A stretch of 64,000 nt of DNA, from positions 29,482,203 to 29,546,202 of the forward strand of contig CM055312.2 in NCBI GenBank assembly GCA_029255685.2, given 5' to 3'. The notes below the pieces were generated by a model that was given only the letters and a program-made list of their open reading frames with translations, ran no database searches and was not told where the DNA came from. Of this stretch, positions 34,211 through 47,100 are shown piece by piece (position 1 is the stretch's first letter; every line of letters begins with the position of its first letter). The translations under genes and the position numbers were made by a program. The DNA is from Silene conica (Eukaryota; Streptophyta; Magnoliopsida; Caryophyllales; Caryophyllaceae).

Positions 34211-35638
34211 TGATCGGGTTAAGTTGTATATCTAATCAAAGATAATCTAACTTGGCTATCTAATATAGCTAGGGAAGTCATTATCGAATCCACGGGGAGG
34301 TGAGTATTATCTATTTGTAATTTAGTTCGTCTTAAAGTAACAATCTTATGCTAGAAAATAATGATTTATCTAAACTAAGGCAAATAAAGAAAATAACTAA
34401 AAGGAAAGAAATAATTAAAGCAATGTAAATAAGGTGTAAATAAAAATAAGGGAAAGTAGTTAAGATAGTTGGTTCATGATGGTCAAGTTTATGGTCAAAG
34501 GTAATGCCAAGATCTGTCAAATAATCTGCCTGAGGGATATTGAATAAATATCCGGGTCTGGTCTGATATTTTCCCTAAAGTAAAATTAACTTATCACGAT
34601 CACCCTATCAACATACTTTAATATTCACAACAGGTCTCACCCCTTCCAGTCGGGTCTGACCTAGGTCAGAGCTTACACAGATTATTTAACCAATTATGTG
34701 CACCTAATAGTTTAATTACTATATTTGTATATTGTGAAAGGAACTCGGATGCAATTATAAGACAAGATCCATCAATTACTTAAGAAGATATTAAGACCAT
34801 GACTCCCTTAAATCCTAGCATTGGAAATCTAGTTACTCATGGTAAATGTGACAGATGCAATAATATAAAAGATACACATAATTAAAGACAATAATTAAAA
34901 AGGTAAAAGAATACTTACGATAAAAGCAAATCCGGAACTAAGAACTTAATTAAATAAAACCGTCTTGAAAATTACAAATTAAAACTAAAACTAAAGTGTA
35001 AACTTATTGTGTACGTAAAACTTGATATGTAAAACTTTTCTAATTTCAAAGATTATAAAACTACCCTAGACCCTTCTATTTATAAGAATAGAAGTCTACC
35101 TTTATTGCAACATGTAAACTAGAATTGGAAACTAAATAAAATACAGAATCTAGCAAAAATCTATCATAAATCGACTTGGTTGTCACGCGTCACCCGATCG
35201 ACCTTTTATGAGTACTCGATTGAGTACTTTCCAGGGACTATCACTCGATCAACCATATAATGCACTTGATTGAGCACTTCTTTTGTTAGGATCACTCGAT
35301 CGAGGATTAATTTCTGTTGAAAACACTCGATTGAGGATCTTTATTTATCACTCGATAGACCAACCATTCTAGGGAAATCACTCGATCGAGGTCTAAAACC
35401 TCTCGATAGAGTGAAATGTTTTGCTATGCCTTTGATTCGATTTCCGTCGTTTAAGCTCCTAAAACATCTTTGCGCATTACGAGGCTATGTAATTTCCGCT
35501 CCAAAACTCCTATAAATCCTAAATGCATGCTCCGGGACAAGTTTTAGCCTGATTTCCACCACTTTTGCGTCTTTCCTGGACAAATCACAAGACAAACACA
35601 AAGTAGCATATTCGGGGCAAAATATACCATAAAGCTAC
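34211..35638 (-). repeat. LTR of the Athila-like element (interrupted by B)
   Basis: Begins TGATCGGGTT in plus orientation (complement of a CA-ended LTR) after the primer site. It runs to the insertion point of B; the remainder would lie beyond B and is not in the window. It contains its own TCGATCGA array at 35178-35425. Confidence 0.65.
35178..35425. repeat. TCGATCGA palindrome array in the Athila-like LTR
   Basis: About ten ACTCGATCGAG-like sites spaced about 20 or 30 bp, in the same style as the coding-linker array of this element and analogous to the ACTCGGCCGAGT arrays of elements A and B. Confidence 0.75.
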
Positions 35639-36825
35639 TGTAACCACCCCAAGTTAGAGGAAGTTGAGTTGTGAATCAACTCGGCCGAGTAGGTGATACT
35701 CGGCCGATTAGATCACACTCGGCCGAGTATATGATACTCGGTCGAGCCCTTCTATTCAGTAGCTGAGTTGCGAGTCAACTCGGCCAGGTAAGTGATACTC
35801 GGCATAGTAGGCCGCACTCGGCCGAGTAAGTCACACTCGGCCGAGTGCTTCGTACTCGACCGAGTGGTTTTTTTCCAGATGTCAGACCGCGGTTATTATA
35901 AATTTAATCCGAGGGTTAATAAATCATTTTAACCCTAATCAGAAAATAAAGTTGAACCCTAATCCCCTTTAGTCGTCATTTCCAAATCCTACAAGGTTAA
36001 TAGCAAGTCTAGTCGCGCCGATCATCTACCTAGTCCGCTTACCACCAATTAAGTGTCTATCTATTGCATTGTATCATAGTTTATGGTTATTCAGTAAGTA
36101 ATCAGTAATTGTGTAATCCCTAGGAGGAGGATTCGTAAAAGAGCGTTGGTAGGAAGGTTCCGCTTGTGTTTCTTGCTATTTCACTTGAGTTAGGGTTTCC
36201 CTACTCAGTACTGTATGGTAATGTGTGACGATGTTGTATTGTTATTATATCACTATATATGGCATGATGTATGAGATTCCAATGGTAATGTGTGGGACCG
36301 TTACGGGGAACGGATCTCACTCCTATGATCGCTCTCCGTGGGACCCGCCACGGAGAGGATGTGCACATTTATGGTCTAGGTACCCCTTGTTCCGGTAAGT
36401 GGGGAGATTGGTGTGGGACTAAAGGTCACGACGGCTGTTGTAGATGATGGTAACGGTGTTATAGTGAATAATATGTATAATGTATCTTAGTGTTGTATCC
36501 GTCTTATTTTACAGTGGTTGATGCTGGATGTTGCTTACTGTGATGATCCATGTAATGGTGAGCAGAGTCTCAGGTTCGCAGATGAGTCTTGCTTGCTGGA
36601 TGGGAAGGAGAGATCACAATTTTGTAGAGTCTCCAGTTATAGCTTCCGCATGAACATTAGTTACTTTGTTTTTAGATGTTTCGACAGACAATGTATTTCG
36701 TTGTTAAACAGCTACTTTAGTATCCTTAATAAAGTGTTGGTATTGTTTATCTTATATTGTAACTCGGGAAACCGAGATGCTGACGTCCTCATGATATGAA
36801 GGCCAAGGACTATGAGGGTGTTACA
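35639..36825 (+). repeat. 5' LTR of element B
   Basis: 1187 bp, TGTAACCA...GTGTTACA, homologous to 3852-5048. Confidence 0.8.
35679..35867. repeat. ACTCGGCCGAGT array (LTR of B)
   Basis: Nine palindromes in the same two-run, 19-bp-period layout as in the LTR of A. The palindrome cores are better kept than the spacers in several units. Confidence 0.85.
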
Positions 36826-37106
36826 AATGGTATTAGAGCGACGATCTTGGCACCTAAACCAATAAACCCAGTGAACCTAGGATGTGTGTTAAATAAAATG
36901 AACACCAAGTGTTAGGTTGTAAGGCTACCGCATAGGCTTGGGAGACGTCCCAGAACCGCGAAAATTGCTTAAACCTTAGCACCTGGCCACTAAGGGTAGA
37001 ATTGGATGTATGCATGTGTGGTGTGTAGTTGATAATGCCTAAAGTTTTATGATGAATAAAATCGGCGAAGGTGAAATGTGTTCATGAATAGTTACTGTGA
37101 TATGTG

Positions 37107-37348
37107 ACTTGGTCGAGTGGTGTGTACTCAACCGAGCGGGCGGCACTCGACCGAGTAACAGGTACTCGGCCGAGCGTGAGGTACTCGACCGAGTATGAGA
37201 TACTCGGTCGAGCATGTGAAAATAGACCGAGTAGAGTTAGGTCGGACGAGTTAGAAGAACTCGATCGAGTAGGAGTAACTCGACTAAGTGACAGGTACTC
37301 GACCGAGTAGTGAGGACTCGGCCGAGTGCGGTGTACTCGACCGAGTGG
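37107..37348. repeat. ACTCGGCCGAGT array (leader of B)
   Basis: About ten palindromes at a 19-bp period, equivalent to 5519-5759 in A. Confidence 0.85.
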
Positions 37349-37445
37349 TTGACGTCAGTAACTATTTTCTTTTCTTTTGACTTTCTGTTTTATGAGACGT
37401 AGGCTGCGTGCTTACGTTTACCTCCTTCATTCTTAATATTACTCG

Positions 37446-39035
37446 ATGGCCCCAAAAAGAGCAACTCCTCCAAACCTACCACCCAATGCGACTCCGGCTA
37501 TGATCCGGACCGCTTACATGACAATTGAAGAGATAACTCAAATGATCGAAAGCCATGAGACCCTGACTATTGAAGTCATAAATTTTGAGAGAGCTCGGGC
37601 ACCGCACGTGAATGCCCATGATATCAGTAATGCTATGGCTCCCCATAGGCCTGCTATGTTCGACGGTGCGGGGACACCGGGTCTGGACGACCTCAACATG
37701 TACCAGGCTGCATTCTATCTGTGTAGTCTGGTAGGGGTTTGGTGGAGTCGTGAGAAAAGGGAGGGCTCGAGAGCAGTTTGAGGAGATAGGGCGGGACCAT
37801 GTACAGTGGGAGGCCTTCAAGGCTGCTATGCGGCGTGAGTTTGTTCCATAGCACGTCCGTAGTAGATTGAGGGCGTAGTTCGACAACCTTCGCATGACTG
37901 AGGACATGACTGTCTCCGAATACTACATCAAGTTCAACGACTTGGCTTGCCAGGTAGAGGAGATGGGGATGACTCCCCAGGCTCTTGCGCTTCGGTTCGA
38001 AAAGGGGTTGACTGTTCGGATCATGGAGAGACTGCCTGCGTGAACAACTTCTGACCTCAAGGAGGTCTATGAGAGAGCAGGGCATGCTGAGAGGTTGATT
38101 GATCTGGCCAATTAAGCTAGGAAGAGGGGTAGTGAGAAGAGGAAATCAGAGGGAGAGTGTGTTGGGGCTGGGCAGAAGAAAAGGAACTTTGGTTAGGGTC
38201 GTTCTTACTCTACTGGTGGGACTGGTATAGGTGCTGAGGGAAAAAGGGGGTTGCAGCTACAGCGATACTCCTGTGACCAAATGCATCAACTGCGGCGGAT
38301 CGGGGCATAAGAGGTTTGAGTACAAGAAGTTTGGGGGAGGCAGTTGTCAGGTACCTTCTCAGGCTTCTCAGGGCTTTGGGAACAGCCGTCCAACGAGTTC
38401 GTGGGGTAACCAGAGCAAGAAGAGTTACGGTGGGTACAACCGTCAGTGAGGCTATCAGAGACCTTACGAGGGGGCTAACCAAGCATCAACGGCGAAGCCT
38501 ACCTCGTCTGCGACGATAATGCAAGGTGAGGGCCAGAAGAATAGCGGTAAGCTATTCGCTATGGGGAAGCAGGTTACAGTTGACGACGCGCATGTTGTGA
38601 CCGATACTTTTATTATTCATGACCGTCCTAGTTTCGTTTTGTTTGATTCTGGGGCAACCCATTCCTTTGTGTCTATAAGCCACGCTAGGAGTTTTGGGTT
38701 GGAGTCGTTTGAGTTAGCTAATGATGAGGTATTTATACCTTCGGGGGAGTCGGTTGTATGTCGGAAGGTGTACAAGAGAGTATCATTTGTAATAGGTCAG
38801 GTAGACTTTCCTATTGATCTTTTTTAGTTTCCTTTAGACTGTTTTGAGGTAATAGTAGGGATGGACTGGTTAGGTCAGTATCAGGCTACCATTGATTGTC
38901 ATCAAAAGAAGGTGACGATGAGGGGTGCCAAGGGTGAGAGTGTCGTATAAGGGTTTCATCATCAGGCCTAAGGTTAAAGTTATATCAGTTTTAACTTTGA
39001 AGTCATACTTGAGGACGGGGATACGGGAAAATATC
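37446..39035 (+). pseudogene. gag-protease region of element B (broken fossil)
   Basis: Starts MAPKRATPP. Gag core, a CCHC knuckle (CINCGGSGHKRFEC) near 38298 and a protease with [12 protein letters not shown] near 38641 follow in order. Several breaks. It ends at the Copia2 insertion before any reverse transcriptase. Confidence 0.75.
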
Positions 39036-39806
39036 TGTATATATTCCCAATTCTTTATATGTAGGATTATAACAAATTTATAATGTATGATTTATAGTCA
39101 TAAACGAAGAACAAGATACAAAGACTGGGATCAAGAATTAACCTTCTGTCCTTGCAAAGGCCTAAGATCAGATATCAAAAAAGATATCCTCCTAATCGTT
39201 GCACCCAAGATGTCCTGAGAAATACCCTTTCCTGAGCTAAAAATTGCAAAATTACCTTTAATTTTGTGTAAGATGAAAGCTAGAGAGAGAGGAGGGAAGT
39301 AGTCGTGTAACTCGTGCCCTTTAAGTGCAGAGTGAATGTCTGCAAACAACCTTGCTATTTGACATCAACTAGGATTCCCCAAATCAGTATTTGGTTCTAC
39401 CTACAGCAATTCACAACACTGAACAACATTATAATTGCTTAGACCGAAATTCTATCTTTATAGAATCGATTATATCGCTCTCTCTTGTGTAATGTTTTAT
39501 CTTATAAATATCTTATATTTATAATCCACTAATTAAATATAACCTTTTATACTTAATAAAATCATTTAATCTTTATTAAATAATTTCATTACACATAATT
39601 AAATATAACATTTTATATTTAATTACGAATTAACATTTTAATTCGTCTGAGCTAATATTATTTAATCAGTATTAAATAATTATGTCATCATTACATTGAC
39701 TAACCGTTTAGTCGTATAGGGTATCAATATGATTACATTTTCATCTAATCATATCTCTCATATTCCATCCTTTAGGTGTGACTCTTAGGGACTAGTTGAT
39801 TACCGC
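39036..39806 (-). repeat. Distal part of the Copia2 3' LTR
   Basis: Part of the LTR on the left side of element D. It ends with the first ACCGC duplication of D (39802-39806). The left boundary is set by a TG (complement CA) at 39036 and is approximate. Confidence 0.55.
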
Positions 39807-41073
39807 TGTAGCACCCCCATTTATTTAAGAGCCTTTAGCAAGACATTCTCAAATAAATAGAGCTGTTACCATCTCGGAATGTCTGAGGTAGTGAATAACA
39901 CAATAAACAAACCAAAGTACTTTATATAAAAACTGATTAAATTTAAACTTTTTATATTACAACTATTACGCAAAGAATAAAAGTACAACCGATAACATCT
40001 AGGTATGTGAACTAATTCTAAGTAGGTCCAAGCCATGTCTCTCTCCTTGCCCAAGCTCCTAGTCCATCTGTCTCTGACCTGTAGAATCTACTCCCCATTT
40101 CGGATCATCGTAGGTGTACACGAATACACTGTCAACCTCGCGGTTGAGTAGGATAACACAATAATAAATAATGCAACAAATATGATATGAAAATGCCATG
40201 ATATGCTCGAGCTCAGTCACAATCTCAATCTCAAACTCATACCCTTGCACCAAGCCATACCGAACCTCCCGGTAGACTATAATCGGTCGTCACCGAACAC
40301 CAGCTCAATAGCTGATAAGACACCAGGCCTGGTCTGCAGAACCACCCTGGGCTTTATATCAGAACAATATCTGACCATAACTTACTAAGTAACCAATGCA
40401 TATGCTATGCTCATGAATGCAACGATATAATTATTCAATCATGCTATCAAATAATGAAATGCTCATGCCATTACCAACAATCCACAATCAATCCAGCCAT
40501 ATCATTCTCATATAAATCATATTCGGAATCCATAACACACAATAACACATCCATTCATATCACATCGTAGAGTATAAAGTCAGTGTATCCTACCTGGAGT
40601 AGCAAATCTGCAATAAGCAATCACCGTCTAGTAATGTTCCTCCTCGAATAACGTTCCTATAATTATTACTTATATTAAATTCTACTCATACAATAAACAC
40701 CACTAAATCACTTGATCATGTTCATAAAATAGTTACGTATAACACCTTGTGAATATGTACATATAAACATACCCATCTACATACCAATTATCATTAATTA
40801 ACTATACATGTAAATTGCTATTAATCAAATAAAAACTTACTATTTATAAACTTACTAAAAATAGCATACAATCAAATAATCGATTATTACTAAATTAATA
40901 TCACAACAACATAAATAATTAAGAATAAACATAATGACAATAATATACAAATTGCTAAAACGTAATTAATAATACTAATAATATCACTAACATAAAATTA
41001 CCAAAATAAACCTAACAATAATACCATTAATAATAATAATACAATCATAATAATAAAATAAGAATAATAAGAC

Positions 41074-41111
<38 letters not shown>

Positions 41112-41228
41112 TAATAATTAGCATTCATAACATATAATAATAGCAACACTAACACGTGATGCACTACTAAAGCAGGCCCCAACATTCACGTATAGAGCTG
41201 GCCCCGACACCATGCACCCCTGACAGCC
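39807..41228 (-). repeat. Inverted LTR arm of D, outer part
   Basis: Starts TGTAGCACCCCCATTTATTT, the complement of the LTR end at 59461 and 53986. It matches the complement of the right arm through the AAT-rich tract to the CAGCC target of E. Confidence 0.8.
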
Positions 41229-41250
41229 TGTAACACCCCCATTTATTTAA
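41229..41250 (-). repeat. 22-bp LTR end at the outer side of the E extra leader
   Basis: TGTAACACCCCCATTTATTT plus two bases, identical to the LTR end as seen at 41795 and 49258. It directly abuts the CAGCC duplication. Confidence 0.8.
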
Positions 41251-41252
41251 AT

Positions 41253-41794
41253 AAATACGAAAGGAATGAGTCCCGACATACATGGGTACCCATTTGGTTT
41301 AGAGCTATGTTCCCTAAGCATCAAAATCTATCAACACTTATAATATAGAGTAGTTCTATTCCATAACATGGCTTAGGGTTCACATAACCGCATATCACTA
41401 GACATGATGAAAGAAGAATTACTAGCATGTTCCAAATTACTTATTATACCACAACAATATACACCTTTTATTTAAACAAGTAAGGATTCATTCATGTTCA
41501 TGCCCCTTCCGGCTTTTCCATAAGTCTCGTATACACAGAATCTCATAACACACTTATCACAGTATGCTATCACTTTCACCACCTCCTATTCTACCCTTTT
41601 CTCTCATATATGCACTCTGGGTTCCCGGGTAAGACTGATAGGGCCTATGGTTTGGTGTGAGGGGGCCCCAGACTCATACTTCCCCTTTAGTGTGCTCCTA
41701 ACAGTCCTATCCCGGGGTTCATTTTATTTAGACTCTCCTACATTCATTAGGTTCATTAGGTTAGGCCTGAGGATCGTTCGCTCTGATACCACTT
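41253..41794 (-). repeat. Extra primer site and leader copy of E
   Basis: 542 bp essentially identical to 48717-49257, i.e. from the primer site to about 8 bp before the gag start codon. It lies outside the 3' LTR. Confidence 0.85.
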
Positions 41795-43952
41795 TGTAAC
41801 ACCCCCATTTATTTAAGGGCCTGAACTAGGACTCCTCAGATAAATAAAGGTGTTACCATCTCGGTTTCCCGAGGCAGTAGATACAAAGGAAGATAAACAG
41901 TACTTTAAATTAAATTTAAACTCAAACATGTCCTTACATAACCAAAAGATAAAACTGTTCGGATCAAAAAGAAAGTACAACTCATAGACTATTCTCAAGT
42001 GAACTACGCTCTAAACAGGTCCGGGTCCAAGCTTCTCACTTCCCTAAGCTCCAATAGTCTTTAACCTGTCAATCTGCTCCCCAATAGTTGGTTCATCACA
42101 GGTGATCACGAATACACAGGGTCAACCACGAGGTTGAGTAGGGAAAACCATAAATAGAAAACATTACTATAAATAGAAAGCTGAATATCTCCACTCCGAA
42201 TCACAGACCCTTTTCTCCGCACCAAACACAGACCCTTTATCTCCGCGCCACACAGACCCTTTTATCTCCGCACCAAACACAGACCCTTTATCTCCACACC
42301 ACACAGACCCTTTTTCATCTCCTCATCTCATATCGGATCACAGAATATATATAAACAAATATCATAATATACCAACCAATTATTAGTATAAAACATTCAT
42401 GGAAATCATCAATAACAACTGAGTGATCATTATGATATGCATCGTATTTCCCCTACCTGTAGTTGCAGAAGCAATTGATAAAATGCGCAACCGTTCTCAG
42501 AAGTGCTCCACACGAAAACTTCCACCTAGATAAGTATTACTTTAATTAATATTTCCCTAATTCACGTATAGCATACACACGTTCCATTAATAGACACTTC
42601 CTATACTTAGAAAGTTTCCCAACAACCAAGTTACCCAAAATAGTAACTTTCTAAATATAGTAGCTACTAAAAATAGTAACTCCGACAAGTAAATAAGCAC
42701 TTGGTTTGAAATTCAAAACTAAGTCTTTACCATAAATACCAATTAAACATATACCATAATTATCATATTACCCCTTAAATGCAAATATTCTAAAATCATT
42801 AATAAAATTAATAGTGAAAATAAAAATAAGAATAATAATAATATTAGTAATAATAGTAAAAATAAGAATAATAAACAACACCACCATTGTCACGAACCCA
42901 GCCCTACAACGACCTCAACAACCCGACAAAACAGCCCCTCAACTCGAACAGCCCTCAACAGCCGTGAACAGGCCCTTCGGCCACCAGTACACGCACCCCC
43001 TTAACACTCCTAACCACCTTCTACCACCGCGACATCACCTCCCTACCCCTGACCTCCGGCGAGCAACCAAAAACCCGTGACAAACACCGCCCTTCACTGA
43101 CCTGTTCTAAACACCTGCAACCAACCCTCTTAACCCAACCGAAACAGACTCAAAACGACACCACCACCATTACCGACAACCCCTGGAACCACCACGCTGA
43201 CACACCCTGACACTCGCACTAGACACCACGGTGGTGCCACCGTGTCGACCTCCCCCGAGTCAACAGTGGTACCACCTCCCTTACTCCCCCCTGTGACAAC
43301 CCAAACAGACCCGCGAACTACACCACTCGACTGACACAACGAACCCTCCTTTTTACACCACCCGTGATATCCAACACCCACCACGACTCACCCCTGACCA
43401 CCTCTTAACCACCATAAGAACAACAAAACAAAACCCATAACCAGAACGACACCACAACCCCTCTCGAAAGAGCAACAAACACCAGCAGTATAAACGAATT
43501 ACAAATAAAACAGACACAGGTTGCGGCTTACCCGTTTTCTGACTCAAAACGAGGCTAGACCAGGTCACAACAACCGTGAGAGTGTCCTCCTTCTTGGAGT
43601 GTGGTGGCGGCTGAGCAAATAGGGTAGAGGTGATTGTAGAAGATAGGTCAGAAAAGGTGTGCCGAGGCTCCTCATATAAGGCGGCTGAGTAAGGTGTAGG
43701 ATAGGTTTTAGCAAATAAAGAAGTCGTGGGCTTGTTGTCTCATGTTTGCACGAAATTCGAGGCCCATGGCCGTGCTGCCATGGGTCCTGGGTTCGAATCC
43801 CATCAAATACATTTTACCAACATCATCCCTAGGTGGCTAGTTCCCCTTTTCGAGTCACAAATAAGACCTAAACAACTCGTATAAAACGAGTACGAGCAAG
43901 CTTATAAAACCAAAGATTTAAAATAAAAGTAACGAAAAAGCGAGGTATTACA
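41795..43952 (-). repeat. 3' (left) LTR of E
   Basis: 2158 bp; it contains the CTCCGCACC-type tandem repeats and the tRNA-like segment. Next to the complement of the polypurine tract (43953-43966). Confidence 0.9.
43763..43804 (+). other. tRNA-like hairpin plus T-arm in the E LTR
   Basis: A perfect 8-bp stem CCCATGGC/GCCATGGG with loop CGTGCT (43763-43784) is followed by a T-arm-like TGGG-TTCGAAT-CCCA (43888 minus 100, i.e. 43788-43802) matching the pol III B-box GGTTCGAATCC. The copy in the other LTR is at about 51225-51265. The rest does not fold as a full tRNA, so this is a tRNA-derived or tRNA-like piece, not a tRNA gene. Confidence 0.5.
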
Positions 43953-44107
43953 GTCTTCCCTCCTTAAAAAGAACTTCGTCCCGAAGTTCCCATACTTAGG
44001 TGACAAAACAATCAACTTACGACACAAACAGCACAACCAGACAACTTAAATCACAGAATGTCACATTCCACCCCCCTTAAAGAAAAGTTACGTCCGCGTA
44101 ACTTACC

Positions 44108-47100
44108 TCAATCAAAGAGATGTGGGTAACGCTCCCTCATAGATGCCTCAGGCTCCCAGGTAGCCTCTTCCTGATTATGATTTGTCCACAGGACTTTTAC
44201 CAATGACGTCTCCCCATTGCGAGTCTTCCGTATCTTCCTGTCCAAAATCTCTTTCGGAGTCTCAATGTATGCTAACTGCTCATCGACCTCAATTACCTCA
44301 TGCTGAAGCACATGTGATGGATCACTCACGTATTTCCTCAACTGAGACACATGAAACACATTATGGACCTTGGATAGGGTTGGAGGCAAAGCTAAGCGAT
44401 ATGCCACCTCTCCAACTCTGTCCAAGATCTCAAATGGTCCAATAAATTTCTGACTCAGTTTGCCACGCTTGCCAAATCTCATCACACCCTTCATCGGAGA
44501 GACTTTCAATAGTACCTTCTCTCCGACCTCAAACGAAATATCGCTCCTTTTTAGATCGGCATAACTCTTCTGTCGATCCTGAGCGGCCCTCATCCTCTGA
44601 CGAATAATCTGAACCTGCTCCACCATTTCCTGAATCATATCTGGCCCCAAAGTCACAACATCAGCTCGATCATCCCAACACACAGGACTCCGACACTTCC
44701 TCCCGTATAGAGCCTCGAAAGGGGCCATGCCTATGCTTGCATGGTAACTGTTATTATAAGAAAACTCGATCAACCCCAGTCGATCCTCCCAAGATCCTCC
44801 GAACTCAAGTACACAAGCTCTCAACATATCCTCAAGAGTCTGGATCGTCCGCTCAGTCTGACCATCAGTAGCCGGATGGAAAGCTGTACTCATCTTCAAT
44901 TGGGTACCCAGAGCGGCCTGCAACTCCTGCCAAAACCTGGATATAAACCTCGAGTCCCGATCTGAAACAATATCCTTGGGTACGCCATGCAGTTTGACCA
45001 CATTCTGAACATACGACTTAGCCAATTCGGCTTTACTCCAGGTATCTTTCATAGGGATAAAGTGAGCTGACTTAGTTAAACGATCCACGATCACCCAAAT
45101 CATGTTGTTGCCCCTCTGAGTCCGAGGCAACCCCACAATAAAGTCCATCGAAATATTCTCCCACTTCCACTCTGGCACATCTAGTGGCTGAACTTTTCCT
45201 TGAGGTCTCTTATGCTCCCCTTTCACCCTCTGACAAGTCAAACATCTCGACACAAACTCTGCGACCTCCTTCTTCATGTTCGGCCACCAAAACGTCTTCT
45301 TAAGGTCCTTATACAGCTTATCACCCCCTGGGTGAACAGAATAAAGAGTAGCATGAGCTTCAGTCAGGATCTTCTTCTTTAGCTCCTCAACATTTGGTAC
45401 ACACCATCGCCCACTGAATCTCAAACTACCATCGGTATGAATACTGAACTTGGATACCCCATCACCATTCCCATTTTCCACCATCAAACGCCACTTCTGG
45501 ATTCTCTCATCGTTCTGCTGTAACTCCCGAATCTCCCCATACAATTCAGGCTCCACTGTCAAGTCACCAAGAGCGCCCCCTTTCCGGATCATGAATATTC
45601 CCATCTCCCTTAGTTCACCATACAACCTCCCTCTCGATCTGGCACAATCCAAAGCATGTATTGACTTCCTACTGAGAGCGTCAGCTACCACATTTGCCTT
45701 GCCTTCGTGGTAGACAATCTGCATATCATAATCTCCGATCAACTCTATCCACCTCCTCTGCCTCATGTTCAACTCCTTCTGGGTGTAGATATATTTCAGG
45801 CTCTTATGGTCGGAAAACACCTTAAAAGTGGCCCCATAAAGGTAATGACGCCACAATTTCAGTGCAAAGACCACAGCGCCCAACTCCAAATCATGAGTCG
45901 GATAGTTCTCTTCGTAAGTCTTCAACTGGCGAGAAGCATACGCGATCACCCTCCCATTCTGCATTAGCACACAACCCAACCCATGCTTTGAAGCGTCGGT
46001 GTATACTTCAAAATTATCACTCCCAACTGGCAAGGCCAGGATAGGAGCTGTTGTCAGGCGTTCCTTAAGGGTTAGGAATGCCTTCTCACAACTCTCATCC
46101 CAGATATAACGGTTCTCCTTCCTCATCAACGACGTCAACGGTTTTGCTATCTTCGAAAAGTCTTTGACGAATCTCCGGTAATAACCTGCTAACCCCAGAA
46201 AGCTTCGGATCTCACTCACATTCTTCGGACTTTGCCACTTAGTGACAGCTTCAATTTTACTAGGGTCAACAGATACCCCCTCTTTGGAAATGACATGCCC
46301 CAGAAACGCCACTTTCTCCAACCAGAATTCACACTTACTCAACTTAGCATTGAGTTTATGTTCTTCCAAAGTCTAAAGTACCTTCCTCAAATGATCTTCG
46401 TGCTCCTCCGCACTCTTGGAATATACCAGGATATCATCGATAAATACCACCACGAACTTGTCGAGATACGGGCTGAAGACTCGATTCATCAAGTCCATGA
46501 ACACAGCTGGAGCATTAGTCAATCCAAAGGGCATAACCACAAATTCATAGTGGCCATACCTTGTTCGGAAAGCGGTCTTCGGAATATCTTCATCCTTTAT
46601 CCTCAATTGATGATACCCGGATCTCAAATCAATCTTGGAGAAAACCCCGGCTCCACTCAACTGATCGAACAAGTCGTCAATTCTTGGCAATGGATAATGG
46701 TTCTTGATGGTTACATTGTTCAGCTCTCGGTAGTCAACACACAACCTCAAACTCCCATCCTTCTTCTTTACAAACAGAACAGGTGCACCCCAGGGCGACA
46801 CACTGGGTCGGATGAACCCTTTCTCAGCTAGCTCATCCAATTGCTTCTTCAACTCCTCCATTTCTTTCGGTCCCATACGGTACGGTGATTTAGATATTGG
46901 TCCCGCTCCTGGTTTGAGGTCAATGGAAAATTCCACTTCCCTCCTCGGCGGTAACCCTGGAACGTCGTCTCGAAAAACTCCCTCAAACTCCCGTACCACA
47001 GGTATCTCACTAGTCTTGGGGGTCTCAGCCTCACAATCCCACATTTGGCACAAAATTAGGCTTTCTCCTTTCCTCAAGCTAGACTTCAAGGTATTGACGG

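Larger units (their letters stand above)
28966..35638 (-). mobile_element. Athila/Tat-like Ty3/gypsy element (broken fossil)
   Basis: On the minus strand, 5' to 3', there is an LTR (35638 down to 34211, continuing past element B), a primer site, a gag-like region, a protease-like region and an RNase H-like fragment. The primer site TGGCGCCGCTGCCGGGGA is the type used by Athila, Tat and Ogre elements. It has many breaks, is incomplete and is not active. A CACTA transposon splits it and element B interrupts its LTR, so it is among the oldest elements here. Its left end is not a recognisable LTR. Confidence 0.75.
35639..39035 (+). mobile_element. Ty3/gypsy element B (same family as A), incomplete fossil
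   Basis: LTR 35639-36825, primer site at 36828-36839 (one base off the usual TGGTATCAGAGC), leader array, then a gag-protease region from 37446. It is broken in several places and interrupted by Copia2 at about 39036. The rest is outside the window. It inserted in the LTR of the Athila-like element. Confidence 0.8.

Noticed and set aside
43763-43804. A functional tRNA gene
   Set aside because: Only a T-arm and one over-long stem fit; no acceptor stem or D-arm pairs with the expected spacing.
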